A stretch of 64,000 bases of DNA from Pseudognaphalium luteoalbum (lineage: Eukaryota; Streptophyta; Magnoliopsida; Asterales; Asteraceae). The notes below the pieces were generated by a model. That model made no database searches and was not told the origin of the DNA. It saw only the letters and a list, made by a program, of their open reading frames with translations. Location: NCBI GenBank assembly GCA_963422505.1, contig OY730194.1, positions 89,137,886 through 89,201,885 on the forward strand. The letters are read 5' to 3'. Both the position numbers and the translations under genes were made by a program. Below are positions 44,583-55,173 of this stretch, piece after piece (the stretch's first letter is position 1; each line of letters begins with the position of its first letter).

Positions 44583-47404
44583 TTCTTCGATCTTGATTTT
44601 GATCTAGATTTTGACCTTGAGTTGGATCTTGCGGTGGTTCTTGATCGGCTTGGCTTATCTGTTCTATCGTACGGAGCTGTACAATTAACTCGACTATGAC
44701 CACGTTCCTTGCAACGACTTCATTGATCTTAGTATTCCCGTTTCTCCTCTCCTTTTGAAGGAATACGAGCACGGCCTGGTGGGCGATCAGATTGCCTCTT
44801 CACCAATATCGGCGGTAAGCAAATCTGCAGATTACCTGGATCGTCCCATTCTAAAGGATGAGGCGTTGGATTTATAGCCTCACTATAGGTTTCCCTATAT
44901 GTTTTCGTGGTGAAATACCTCTCCGCAAAGCAAGTCACGTTGTCCATTTTAAAGTAACGAGTTACTGCCGCTACGTGTTCGCAAGGTAAACCAGACAATT
45001 GCCATTGCTTGCAAGTGCATGTTCTTGCTTCCAAGTTGACTGTACCATTCTTTTTTCAATCCACCACCTCACATATCATGTTTGTGGATAGGTTGACCGT
45101 CCAGCTAAGCGATTTGCCAACCCTCTTACCAATTTTGTGTTCGGCATATGGTGTGACAGGTGTTTTAACAGTCGCGATAGTGTTTCGATGTTTGAAATAC
45201 CATTGTTGTACTGAAGATCTAAAAAATTCTAATAACATTCTCACTGGTAGTTTCCTGGCATGCTTGGTCATGGCATTAATGGACTCCGCACTGTTAGTTG
45301 TGAAGTAGGCATATCGTGTTTTTGTTCAATGATGCCTTGACCATTGTTCTTTCCCCACATCTGTAAGAACCGTGGATGAAGTTGGTAAATGTCTATAAAT
45401 GACATCAAAATGTTCATCGAAATCCGATTTTTGGTAAGCCTTACACATTTTCCAATAATGCCATTCAAAGTGCTTGATTTTTGAAGATTTGCTTCTCAGG
45501 TTCATCAATAAATGACAACAACAGAGGGCATGAAATGCCTCTGGAAATACATCAGAAATTCCGGCTGCAATTGCGGGATCCCTATCAGAGATGAATGTGA
45601 GGCTGTCAATCCCACCAGCAGATTCAAGTGCGTCACGTAAGTTTCCCAAAAACCAGGTCCACATCTCGGACGTCTCTCCCACCCCAATTCCATAAGCTAG
45701 TGGCAAGATGCCATTATTACCGTCCATCGCCACATCAATTAAGTTAGTTCCCAAGTACCCACCCTTTAAATGTGCCCCCATCTACGATTATTATTAAGCG
45801 TCTATGGTTGACAAATGAACGTATCTGCAAAGGTCAGATAAAAATACATATAAATTCTATAAGAATGTACATATTTGAACGTAAGATGTAAAGTAATAAT
45901 AGTTACTTACAGCTGCACCGATGGACATGTAACACATTACAAATTTACCCTCATCGTCTATACGGAGATTCGTAGTGCTCCCCGGGTTATGTAGTTTTAG
46001 GTTGTGCAGGTAAATGGGAAGCTTGTTAAACGATTCAGCGGGACTACCTCTCAAAAGCTTTATAGCATAACACTTTGCTTTCCATGCTTGGTTGTATGTA
46101 AGACTGATTTTAAAGCGTTGAGTCATATCAACTTTGATATCTTTGCCTCTGTATACACGTCCTTCCAAATTCATCCCCTCTTTTAATAGGTTACCAAGAA
46201 CTTTCTTGGTTGCATGACGGCTATTTGACAAGATTTGAGTACGAGAACACGTGTGAACGTCGTGTAACTTCCTAACTTAGAAGTTGTCACAATATTGGAT
46301 ACATGCTGCACATATCTTCCAATCACAATTAGGCAAAATACATTTTGATGTGTACCTTCTTTGTCTGACTTCTTTGGCTTAATCTGAAAACCTTCTTCGA
46401 GACACTCGGTATGCAATTGAAGGAGAAACTCCTCTTTACTTTGAAATGTTTGGCCCTCTCGAATCCGACAAGATGTCTCATACATGGTAACTGGTCATTT
46501 TGGAACTTCTTCTTCTTCCTCTCCTAACGACGTTGGTATATTCTAGAAATATATCATGTTTGGCTGCTATTACTGGTATTGGTTTGTCGTATATATCTCT
46601 TGGATCAGGCTCATCCTCCTCCTCATCCTCATCATCGGTAACAATGTGATTACCAAATGGATGGTCATGATCCTTTGGTGGATTGACATTTTCCTCATCA
46701 TAATGATCATAATCATGAGGATGTGGATCGGGCTCTGGCTCCTCCACATAGTGTTTTGGATTAGAATGATCATAGTGAACATCCGATGAAAGTTAGAATC
46801 ATCTTGGGTCTCTTCAACTACCCTAAATGAAGGGTTCATGGGGTGTTGTGTTGGATGAAAATCTGTATTTTGTGGAGGAGCATAATAATGAAATTGATAT
46901 TGTGGTTGATAAGACGGAAGTTGAAAGGGCTATTGAACTGAATGATATTGAGGTTGTTGAAAGGGTTGTTGAAATGACTGATATTGAGGTTGTTGGTAAT
47001 ATTCAATAGTGTGTTGTTGGTGAAACTTTGGTTGAAAACCAGAACTACTACTACTAGGGTTATTGCTACCCATACCTGAAACATTTCGTAGAATATCAAC
47101 AATGTAAATTTCTATCAGAGCATTGTTAATTGCATGACACAGAAAATCTCCAAAATCATCAATATCATCATTTATATCAACAACATATTGACCGAGCTTA
47201 TATTTTAGACAAACTGGTGAACCAAGTGGTAAACCTATTTTTTTAAAAAACATTTTTCAACAAAACTTTGCACGTCATGGGCCTTTCTGGTGCCACTGGA
47301 AGTTTCAACGCCACTCTACTACATTCTATTGGCAAATACATTGGCATGTTGTTAATATATTCAAAACGACCCCCATAACAGCTAAAAAATTTAAACTTAT
47401 CCAT
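44583..47404 (-). pseudogene. MuDR-type (mudrA) transposase, multiply broken
   Basis: Begins MDKFKFFSCYGGRFEYIN at 47404, passes a frameshift at the T/A run near 47250, a Gln/Tyr-rich linker with TAG at 46930, a second shift into an acidic stretch (EEPEPDPHPHDYDHYDEEN), then the MuDR N-terminal domain (FQSKEEFLLQLHTEC; CDWKICA..; VHTCSRTQILSNSRHATKK) with another shift and stop. The DDE part follows: first Asp in VDG (45780-45782, with an extra G just after), DGNNGILPLAYGI, second Asp in SDRDPAI (45584-45586), Glu in NSAESINAMT (45284-45286). A SWIM zinc finger (CTCKQWQLSGLPCEHV, near 45010) and a partial CCHC knuckle with an Arg/Ser tail end the protein. Intron donor GTAAGTAA near 45911. The catalytic residues remain, but at least three frameshifts and several stops, most explained by C-to-T, disable it. 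Confidence 0.87.
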
Positions 47405-48286
47405 TACAAAATACAATACTAATTCAATGGGTGAAAATTGTACCTGAAGACTGATTTGAGATCTTTCGCATATGTTTTACTGATGATGAAAGACTGTGAG
47501 TTGAGATAGTGTTTCTAAGTCATTTTGTTATGAAAATATCATCCAAAATGTATTTATTATATAAGGATAACTCTATCCGTATCGTTATCCAAAAAGTACA
47601 CAAAAATCCAATGAAAATCTCAGGAAATCTTATCATCCAAAATCTTATCCGGATAAAATGTAATCTTGAAAAATCTCAATCAAGATATAGATAAAGATAT
47701 AGATACCTAATGTCTTCTTTGTCTTTATTATGTAAATACAAATGTTTGTTGAGATATAAATTTGAAGTAATGTCACTCTGTATTTTGTTTGATGTTTTTA
47801 CCATATCTTTTTCTTAACTAATCAATATTTTAAAAAGTAGATCGATACCAATATAAATTGAAGTAATGTCAATATGTATATACATTATTGGTGTTTATTT
47901 ATTTCATTTTATTCTATTTATATCTTAAATCACATTAAAAGCGTGAATATGTAAAATAAATATTTAACTGAGATATAGATTGAAATGATGTTACTTATTT
48001 GGTTTGATGTTTTATCATATCTTTTTTGGACCAATATTCACTAAAGTATATGTTACTATTTTTATTTACGTTTTTAGGTTTTAAAGCATTTCCACATTAA
48101 TGTTTGCTAGCTTAGCACCAAGCCACCAACCAAGGCTAAAATTTTAAATCTATAATGAATTTCTACCTAATGATTTCTCTACTAATGATATATATAGATA
48201 TATAATGGACTAATCTAGTATACATCAAAATGGATAAACCAATACAAAAGTCTAATACAGCAAAATGGATTAATCTAGTATAATAA
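47405..48286. other. MULE spacer: transposase promoter and 3' flank of the ULP gene
   Basis: Carries the minus-strand TATA-like TATATAATAAATA (complement of about 47553-47568) and 'ggataagatttt' words before the transposase start. From about 47700 on it is AT-rich; I see nothing further. Confidence 0.45.
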
Positions 48287-50150
48287 TCAAGGAGGTGGTG
48301 GTGCTTCCGGCTCTGGAGGTGGTGTAGGAGGTAGCGGCTGCCAGTCAAAACGAGAACTAAAGAAAGTCTGCATCACCCGATGCCTATACTCCAACGCAAA
48401 TGACCCGTTATCCCCACTCATCCTATAATCTTGGTTATAGGCAATAGTCTCCATATTTCTGCACACCCATACTCCACAGTCGCCTAGTCCATTGTTCTGC
48501 ACAAGCACATCCTTTAACAACTCTAAACGCAACTGACAAGTATTTTTAAAAGGCTTTTTGCGTCCATCACCCAACATACTCCAATACCTAATTGCGTCCA
48601 GATAATATACTATGTAGCGACCTAATTCTTTAACAAGTTTTGTATGCTCATCTACACAAAGGTTTGGAAGGCTATCGTATCCAATGACATCAAAATAAAT
48701 GAAGATCAAGCACCACTAGTATCCAGTGATCTACTCCTGCAATGTGAAGCGGCAAAAGTACATGCATATACATATATCATTATTTTATGTAAACAAAAAA
48801 GTAAATGCATTTTTAGTTACGGCAATATAGATATTGTTTGTTTACTTACTTTATCACAATCCCACCATGGTGGGTATGGTGGATGAGTACCGTCTGTGAA
48901 GCCCATCAGATACTTATAGTTCACTCACGATTCTCGTTGGTATCCATCGCCCTCATTTTCATCCTCCTTGCTTACTCGTCTTTGCTTCCGATCTTTGTAG
49001 TTTACGAATCCTTTAATCATATCCATAAAACCAACAGGCATGATCGTCCATCTCAATGGTAGGTGAAGCTGTGTGGGACGTGTAAAAGCCCGATATCGCC
49101 ACCACATCAATAAGGAGGCCCAACCGTCGATATGCTGAAAATAAAAAGTATTAATATAACATTAACAAAGTAACTCTAAATCACACATATAACTCGATAA
49201 TGGAATAAAAATTGGCAAATAAATATAGGTAGAGACTTACAGTATTCTCTAAGTATCCTGACTCGACGAATCCATATAAACGGCCCCAAAATTCTTTACC
49301 CACGCACAAATAAGTAAAGGTCGGTTGGAGAAACATACATCGCACAAGGTCGCCAGATACATATAAGTCCCGAACAGTGGATGGTCCCTCAATCAACCCA
49401 GGTGTTTCAGGGGGTGGAGTAGTGAGGAAACCAGTCTTTGGGTGCACTAAACTCGCAACCATGGCCATCCTAGTGTCCTCATCAATCTCGTCCTCATCTT
49501 CATCCGACTTCCTTCGTACCCGACACTTGATTTTTTTACCCTTAGCAATCGGCCCAACATCCTTATTAATCGGCATTAGTCAAAAACCTCATGAATCAAT
49601 CAATATTATTCGTAAACATTTAAACTTTTTGAAAAATACATATATACATATATATATATACATACATACCTATGCACACATATACATATACTAATAATAT
49701 ATACCAATAACCATGTACATATATTTATACTAATATATACACATTTGAGTTTTTTTACCTTTGTAAGCAGCAGTACCAGCGGGACATGCTCATCATCCAC
49801 CCGATCAACCACCAGCTTATCATCCACCCGATCAACCACCGGCTCATCATCCACCCGAGGCAAAACCGGCTCATCAACCACCCGGAGATCCTCATCGGCT
49901 CCTAAACTAACCGATAATTCCTCGCGAGCCTCCTCCTGCACTTTCAAAGTTTTCTTCAAACACGGCTTCTTAAGTTGTGTTGAGGTAATATACGGGGATA
50001 GCCTGGCCGGGGCACGTCGTCGATCTCGCATACTACGACGCAAATCACATGGAGCCGAGATCTTGCCTGCAGTGGCAATATAAGTGTCGGATACATAACC
50101 ATCATCGTAAACGCCATCATCCTGGAAATCCTGTAAAAAAAAGTAAACAA

Positions 50151-50220
<70 letters not shown>

Positions 50221-51911
50221 CGTGTGTGTGAGTGTGTGTGTATATATTAGTAAGGTAAACGATAATAACAACACCATACCTGACCCTGTAACTTAGCAAT
50301 AATGACATCCTGCGCGTCCACCCGCTTAAGTAAGGTCTCCACCTGCTTACTTAACGTGGAAATGATCTGATCCTGCGCGTTGACCCGACCTTGTAAGAAG
50401 GGCTCCTCCATCCGTGATGCCGACTGAGAGGTGCGACAACGACCTGTACTCGATGTATGACGAGTATCCTGATCGTCATGAGGCGCTGAAAAAACAATAT
50501 CATCAAGTGCCTCATCATGAGATACGGGGGCAGGAGATGGCCGAGCATTGGCTTGTGGAATATTTCGTGGCTTCTTAGAAGGCCTCTCGACATCATCGAC
50601 ATGTTTCTGCTCGTGAAAGAATTTGTAACTATCCTTCCACCAATCGCATTCCTTCTCAGTTTTAGTCGGTCTCAACATCATCTTTGGAAGCATGTCAGGA
50701 GTGGTACAATCCTACAATTAAAAAAAAATACACAAAAAATTGGAAATGTCCTTTTTATACAACTAATAAACCAGCTAATGTTTTAGCTTACAAGTCATCA
50801 CATTTTCAACAATATCAACAATGTATCAACACAGTTTATAAATAACTTCAAAGTAAATAACACCAAAGGAAATATATCAAAGTAAGTCACTTACCGGCAC
50901 TTCTAAGTATGTGTCAAATTTTTGAGATTCACCAATCCTAACTTTGCGCTCCAAATGGACACCCCGGGGAACTTGCTTTGACTTCCTGACTACAACATCT
51001 TTAAATTGATGGAAAAAAGCATCCCAAATCTAACTCTGATAAAATATAAGCACACTTCGAATTAGCATAATAGTATATTATATAGAAAACTACGTTAAAC
51101 AATAATAATTAATATGGAGCTACCTTAAACGCCCACCTGAAGCCACTCAATGTGTATTTCATCCCATCCTTAGCCACCATGTTCTCCAACCCCTTATTCA
51201 GTTGCACATAAGTTCTAGCTCACACAAGATTACCCCAAGGGTACCTGACAAACAAAAAAAATGACGAAATATATTACTATATGTGAAAAATTGCCCCCAT
51301 TGAAAGTTTTCTAATCGAATAACAAAATTGACTAAATGTTAGCTGTCAAACACACCAAAATCCTCAACTAGATGCATATAATAATCCTCGACAACATACG
51401 TCGGCTGCTTTCCCATAAAACCCATGTTTATCAAAAGTAACATACACAATCGAACGCAATCCTCATCACTAAGTTTACTCGACCCTACGAATGTGTTTCA
51501 ATCCAAAACCTTTTCCTGAAGATTTTTGACTCTCACCTTATCTAGCTTCGGAAATACACGTTCTTTAAATGCAGGGCTCCTCTTAAGAACATCCGAGCTA
51601 AAGTGATGCGCAATATCAACGTTGTGACCGAACCGAAGTCCAGTCACTAGACAAAACTCCCTCCTACCAAATCGTATACAATGTTCCGGGGTGATCTTAA
51701 ATCACAACTCATCAGCCTCCTTCCGAGGATGCTCCAGATTAGGTCGAGTACAGCGCAATTGGAGCATATGATGTACATAGCCGGGGTCATTATCTATTAT
51801 CTTCATATCCAACCAATGACATAAACAATATTCTCGAAATATCTTTTCTTGCTCAGTTGTCAGAACACGCATAAAATCACTAATGACACTCAACTGGCTC
51901 TTCAATGTCAA
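48287..51911 (-). pseudogene. ULP1-like cysteine protease with DUF1985 (Kaonashi-type captured gene), broken
   Basis: Read 51911 to 48287. The N-terminal part has the DUF1985 signature REFCLVTGLRFGHNVDI, then LSDEDCVRLCMLLLIN and PTYVVEDYY; a second block has YPWGNLV and LNKGLENM..YTLSGFRWAFK. A charged, low-complexity middle region follows, with short repeats (VVDRVDD three times) and a coiled-coil-like segment (QIISTLSKQVETLLKR). The C-terminal peptidase C48 domain shows all catalytic parts: His in VDHWILVVLDL (48726-48728), Asp in YDSLPN (48674-48676), Gln in QNNGLGDCGVWVC (48497-48499) and Cys in the same motif (48476-48478). ULP1 peptidases remove SUMO; transposon-borne copies have no settled role. 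Damage: TGA codons near 51709 and 51500, a TAG-type loss after YPWGNLV, and a frameshift between the His and Asp motifs. Ends in a Pro-rich tail. Confidence 0.82.
50155..50246. repeat. (AT)n-(TG)n compound microsatellite in the ULP gene
   Basis: About 45 bp AT followed by TG/CG repeats, lying in an intron of the ULP-like gene. It generates false His-Thr and Tyr-Ile ORFs on both strands. Confidence 0.9.
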
Positions 51912-52004
51912 CTTCGCATGAGTAAACTACCGAAAAATCATCAACCAATCACTATTAGTCAAAAATAAAAGGGAACACATATATCCACTTACACACATAT
52001 TATA

Positions 52005-52568
52005 CATATATACATACATATTACGGAACATATTATACATACATAGTGTAATATACATATATATTATACTAATGGTCATATACTACTAATCATATATTAT
52101 ATAATACTTGTATACTAGTATATACAAATATATACATATACATACTAATATATTATACTAACAATCATATACATATATATATACTAATAATAATATATAA
52201 TACATACATACACACATATACATGTACATAAACGTCTAACGCTTAATCATATACATATATGTACATATACATATACTTACTAATATATTATACTAATAAT
52301 CATATACATATATATAATAATAATATATAATACATACACACATATACATGTACATAAATGTCTAACGCTTAATCATATACATATATGTATACTAGTATAT
52401 ACACACATATACATATAATTAATAATATCTAGGCCCTAATATCTATAATAATGATCATATACATATATATACTTATAATCTAATTATACACACACACACA
52501 CATATATATATACTAATAATATATATATATATATATATATATACTAATAATAATATATATACATACGA
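52005..52568. repeat. Low-complexity atatac tract inside the MULE
   Basis: Irregular repeats of 'catatacatatata' and 'tactaataatatata'. A block 'acgcttaatcatatacatat' occurs twice (near 52236 and 52365), indicating a tandem duplication of about 130 bp. Confidence 0.75.
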
Positions 52569-52735
52569 TAACAATTGCGACTAGTGAACTTCATTTGCGA
52601 CTAGTGACCAAGAATTACGACTAGTGATCAAGAATTGCGACTAGTGATCCCCAAAATTGGGACTAGTGACCAAGACTTACGACTAGTGAACAAGACATTA
52701 GTTGGCGACTAGTGATCACAACGTAGGTCGAGTCA
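52569..52735. repeat. gcgactagtga array inside the MULE
   Basis: Seven copies of [gt][gt]cgactagtga at 18-30 bp spacing with 'ccaagaatt' between them. The word contains the palindrome actagt. Confidence 0.85.
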
Positions 52736-52828
52736 ATACTTTTCGTATTTACAATGTCTCATTTAATTAAAACATCAACAACAATCGAGAAAACAGAAAA
52801 CAATGCAAAAAATCTAAAAAAAAGGACG

Positions 52829-53035
52829 CACGTCAAGTGTTCGATGAAATGCCTCAAAGAAATTTTAAAAGAAAAAAATATAAATCGAGTATAAACTAGA
52901 TTATCCATTATTCTAACCTACCAAACACATCAAAACATGGTAATGTCAATTAAACGAAGCAATGTAGTTTTCTAAATATCTAAAATAAGAACGCACACCA
53001 AGTGTTCGATGAAATGCCTCAAAGAAATTTAAAGA
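52829..53035 (+). other. Two short PPR-like coding fragments in the MULE
   Basis: The phrase caagtgttcgatgaaatgcc is found at 52837 and 53000. In frame it reads ARQVFDEMPQRNFK and THQVFDEMPQRNLK, which is the start of a typical plant PPR repeat (FDEMP.RN). Both are followed by similar sequence, so one unit was duplicated. Only about 14 residues match, so capture of a PPR gene piece is a guess. Confidence 0.4.
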
Positions 53036-53443
53036 ATAAAGCTTATAAATCAAGTATAAACGAGTTACTACCGTTTGAGAGGACATGGTTGGAGCCAATC
53101 AACCTTCAAATTCGCATCACAATTTTTTTGGGCTTCGAAATTGGATACGGTAGCGGTGGTGGTGGAGTTTGTGGTAGTGGTTTACAGCTTGGTGGTGGTA
53201 AACGGGTTGGAGGTGGTTCACGGTTGGTGGCGGTTCAAGAATGGTGGTGGTTCACGGTGGGTTTGATGGTGGTTGTCGCGGAATCGGGTGGTCGCAGATT
53301 GGGTGGTCGGGTGGTGAAGGTGAAACGCTTACGGTTCGCACACAAAAAAAAAACGCGGGTCACACAAAAAAATGGAACGTGAATGGGCTATTAAAGCCGC
53401 GGTAACTTTTTTGGCCGGGAGCAGGCAGTCGCAGGTCGCGGTG

Positions 53444-53554
53444 AACGGGTGATCTAGCCGGCTTCATGTCTTTTACTCGGTAACGTTGTCGGGTCGCACG
53501 TCGACCCGACAACGTTACCGAGTAAAAGACATGAAGCCGGCTAGATCACCCGTT
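53444..53554. repeat. Perfect 53-bp inverted repeat (111-bp palindrome)
   Basis: Arms 53444-53496 and 53502-53554 are exact complements around the spacer cacgt; the arm starts aacgggtgatctagccggct and ends gttgtcgggtcg. It lies in the right subterminal region of the MULE, and part of the arm (ttaccgagtaaaaga) is also in the left TIR. Confidence 0.93.
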
Positions 53555-53599
53555 ACCAGACCATTTGAGTGTCTTTTACTCGTTCATCGTACCAGTCGC

Positions 53600-53795
53600 A
53601 GGTCGCTTGGCTTCGGGTTGCAGGGTTTGCTTTGTTGTCTTTTACTAGTTCACCATTTTGGTCGCAGGTCGTGTTGACCGGGTCGCAGGTCGCGTGATGC
53701 GACCTGCGCACGGGTAAGGCAAATCCTTAACTTTTTTTTGGAAGGGGCAAAACAAAAGATAACTTCTAAAAAAATAGCATTTTTATTAATTTCCC
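53600..53795. repeat. Right TIR of the MULE
   Basis: Inverted match to 42922-43100: ttgccttacccgtgcgcagg against ttgccctacccgggcgcagg on the opposite strand, with 'gcgacctgcgaccc' words. Ends TTTCCC before the TSD. Confidence 0.9.
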
Positions 53796-54009
53796 TTATT
53801 AAAAAGAGTTGGTATAATGTACGTATGAGTTTGAATAGGTTATGAGTAGTATCATTTACATTTGATAAATGTAGAAGCTTAAATAATGTGTCAAAATAAT
53901 TTCACTCTTTGACTTCTAACAAAATTTAAGGGTCATGCACGAAATAAAACAAATCTCATGCTTTTCCTCTTATAGTAGATGATTAAGATACACACTATAG
54001 TAATGAGAT

Positions 54010-54945
54010 AAGTTCAAAAGAGATGACAAATATATGAAGAATGGAGGAACCAATTGATCCATTCCGAATACCCATTATTACCCTTTTTTAAAGGTTTAAT
54101 ATCTCACAAACTGTATTCTCATTAATTAAAAATAAAATACACCATTGGAATCATCGTCTTTTTATTTTTAATTAAAGATCTCACATGGTATACTCTCGAT
54201 AAAAAAAAATTTCGATTTTTTGTGAGTGTTATAAAACCATAATGTTAAATCATATTTGATCTAATAATAATAAAACTTTTAATCAAATCACTAACTATAA
54301 ACACATTATAATAATCACATTTACAAATAATAATAAGTTTAAAAATCACATTGGAATAGTTTTATTTAACAAATTAGAGTTGTAATCACATGTGATAAGA
54401 ATTATGTTCACGTATGATTAATATTATTAAAGTAGTAACCACGTGTGATAAAGTGTAATTATAAATTAAGGTCAATCACATGTGATTATATGAATTTTAT
54501 ATTCAATTGAAAATCACATGTGTTTATATATTAAATTATATTTGATTAAACCTCATATCATAATCATATGTAATTTTGGTTGAAAAACAAATGCAAAATT
54601 TGATTATGATTATAATAGTTCATCTGAATGAATATTAAATCGTAATCACATATTAATTAACATATAAAATTTTATATAATCATGTACCAACTTTATATTT
54701 TTGTCATTAATCATATGTGATTATAAATAAGCGTTATTTGAGATCCAACAAAAAAAATGAAAAACAAAAGTTTATCGAAAGTATATAGCATGTGAGATCT
54801 CTAATTAAAGATAGAACGGAACGCTAATTCTAAATATGTAACTTTTTTAAATACACTTATATACCTCTTGTGAGATATTCATTTTTTAAAAATTGGATAA
54901 AAGTGAAATTTTAATTGAAATGGGGCAATCTTATTGGCTTCTACA
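54010..54945. mobile_element. Inverted-repeat element with atcacatgtgatta repeats
   Basis: Inner inverted repeats: 'aattaaagatctcacatgg' (about 54168) against the complement of 'catgtgagatctctaattaa' (about 54790), continuing into 'atactctcgat'/'atatactttcgat'. Outer ends are worn. The centre repeats atcacatgtgatta at about 54387, 54440, 54476 and 54523 with variants. No ORF. A half copy lies at 16730-17060. Confidence 0.65.
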
Positions 54946-55173
54946 TCGTTCAAATAATAATAAGCATGAGCCCTCGTTTGAGAATGAAACATCATTGGTT
55001 TGAGAAAGAAACATCAATGACACTAAATCGACTGATATCATTGTTTTTCAAGAATCTTAATATCTATAGTATTTGTAGAAGTTCGGCACTTCAACCTGCA
55101 CCTGTACTATCTTTGTCAAGTGACATACGTCTAGAGCTTAGAAGAAGTTATGGTTTTGGCATCATTGTAATCA

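Larger units (their letters stand above)
42922..53795 (-). mobile_element. MULE (MuDR-like DNA transposon) carrying a ULP1-like gene, 10.9 kb
   Basis: Long TIRs begin GGGAAATTAATAAAAAT and are flanked by an exact 9-bp TSD TTATTAAAA (42913-42921 and 53796-53804), the length typical of Mutator elements. Both main genes are on the minus strand: a mudrA-type transposase (44583-47404) and a ULP1/DUF1985 gene (48287-51911). An unknown plus-strand ORF lies at 43678-44154. MULEs with captured ULP1-like genes are known (Kaonashi elements of Arabidopsis and relatives). Both large genes are broken, so this copy is probably immobile on its own. Confidence 0.9.

Noticed and set aside
49606..50308. ORFs rich in His-Thr and Tyr-Ile repeats
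   Set aside because: They come from the (AT)n-(TG)n microsatellite in an intron of the ULP-like gene.
53002..53382. Gly-rich 126-aa plus-strand ORF
   Set aside because: A ggtggt-type simple repeat near the MULE end gives the Gly run; only the short PPR-like phrase at its start is of note.
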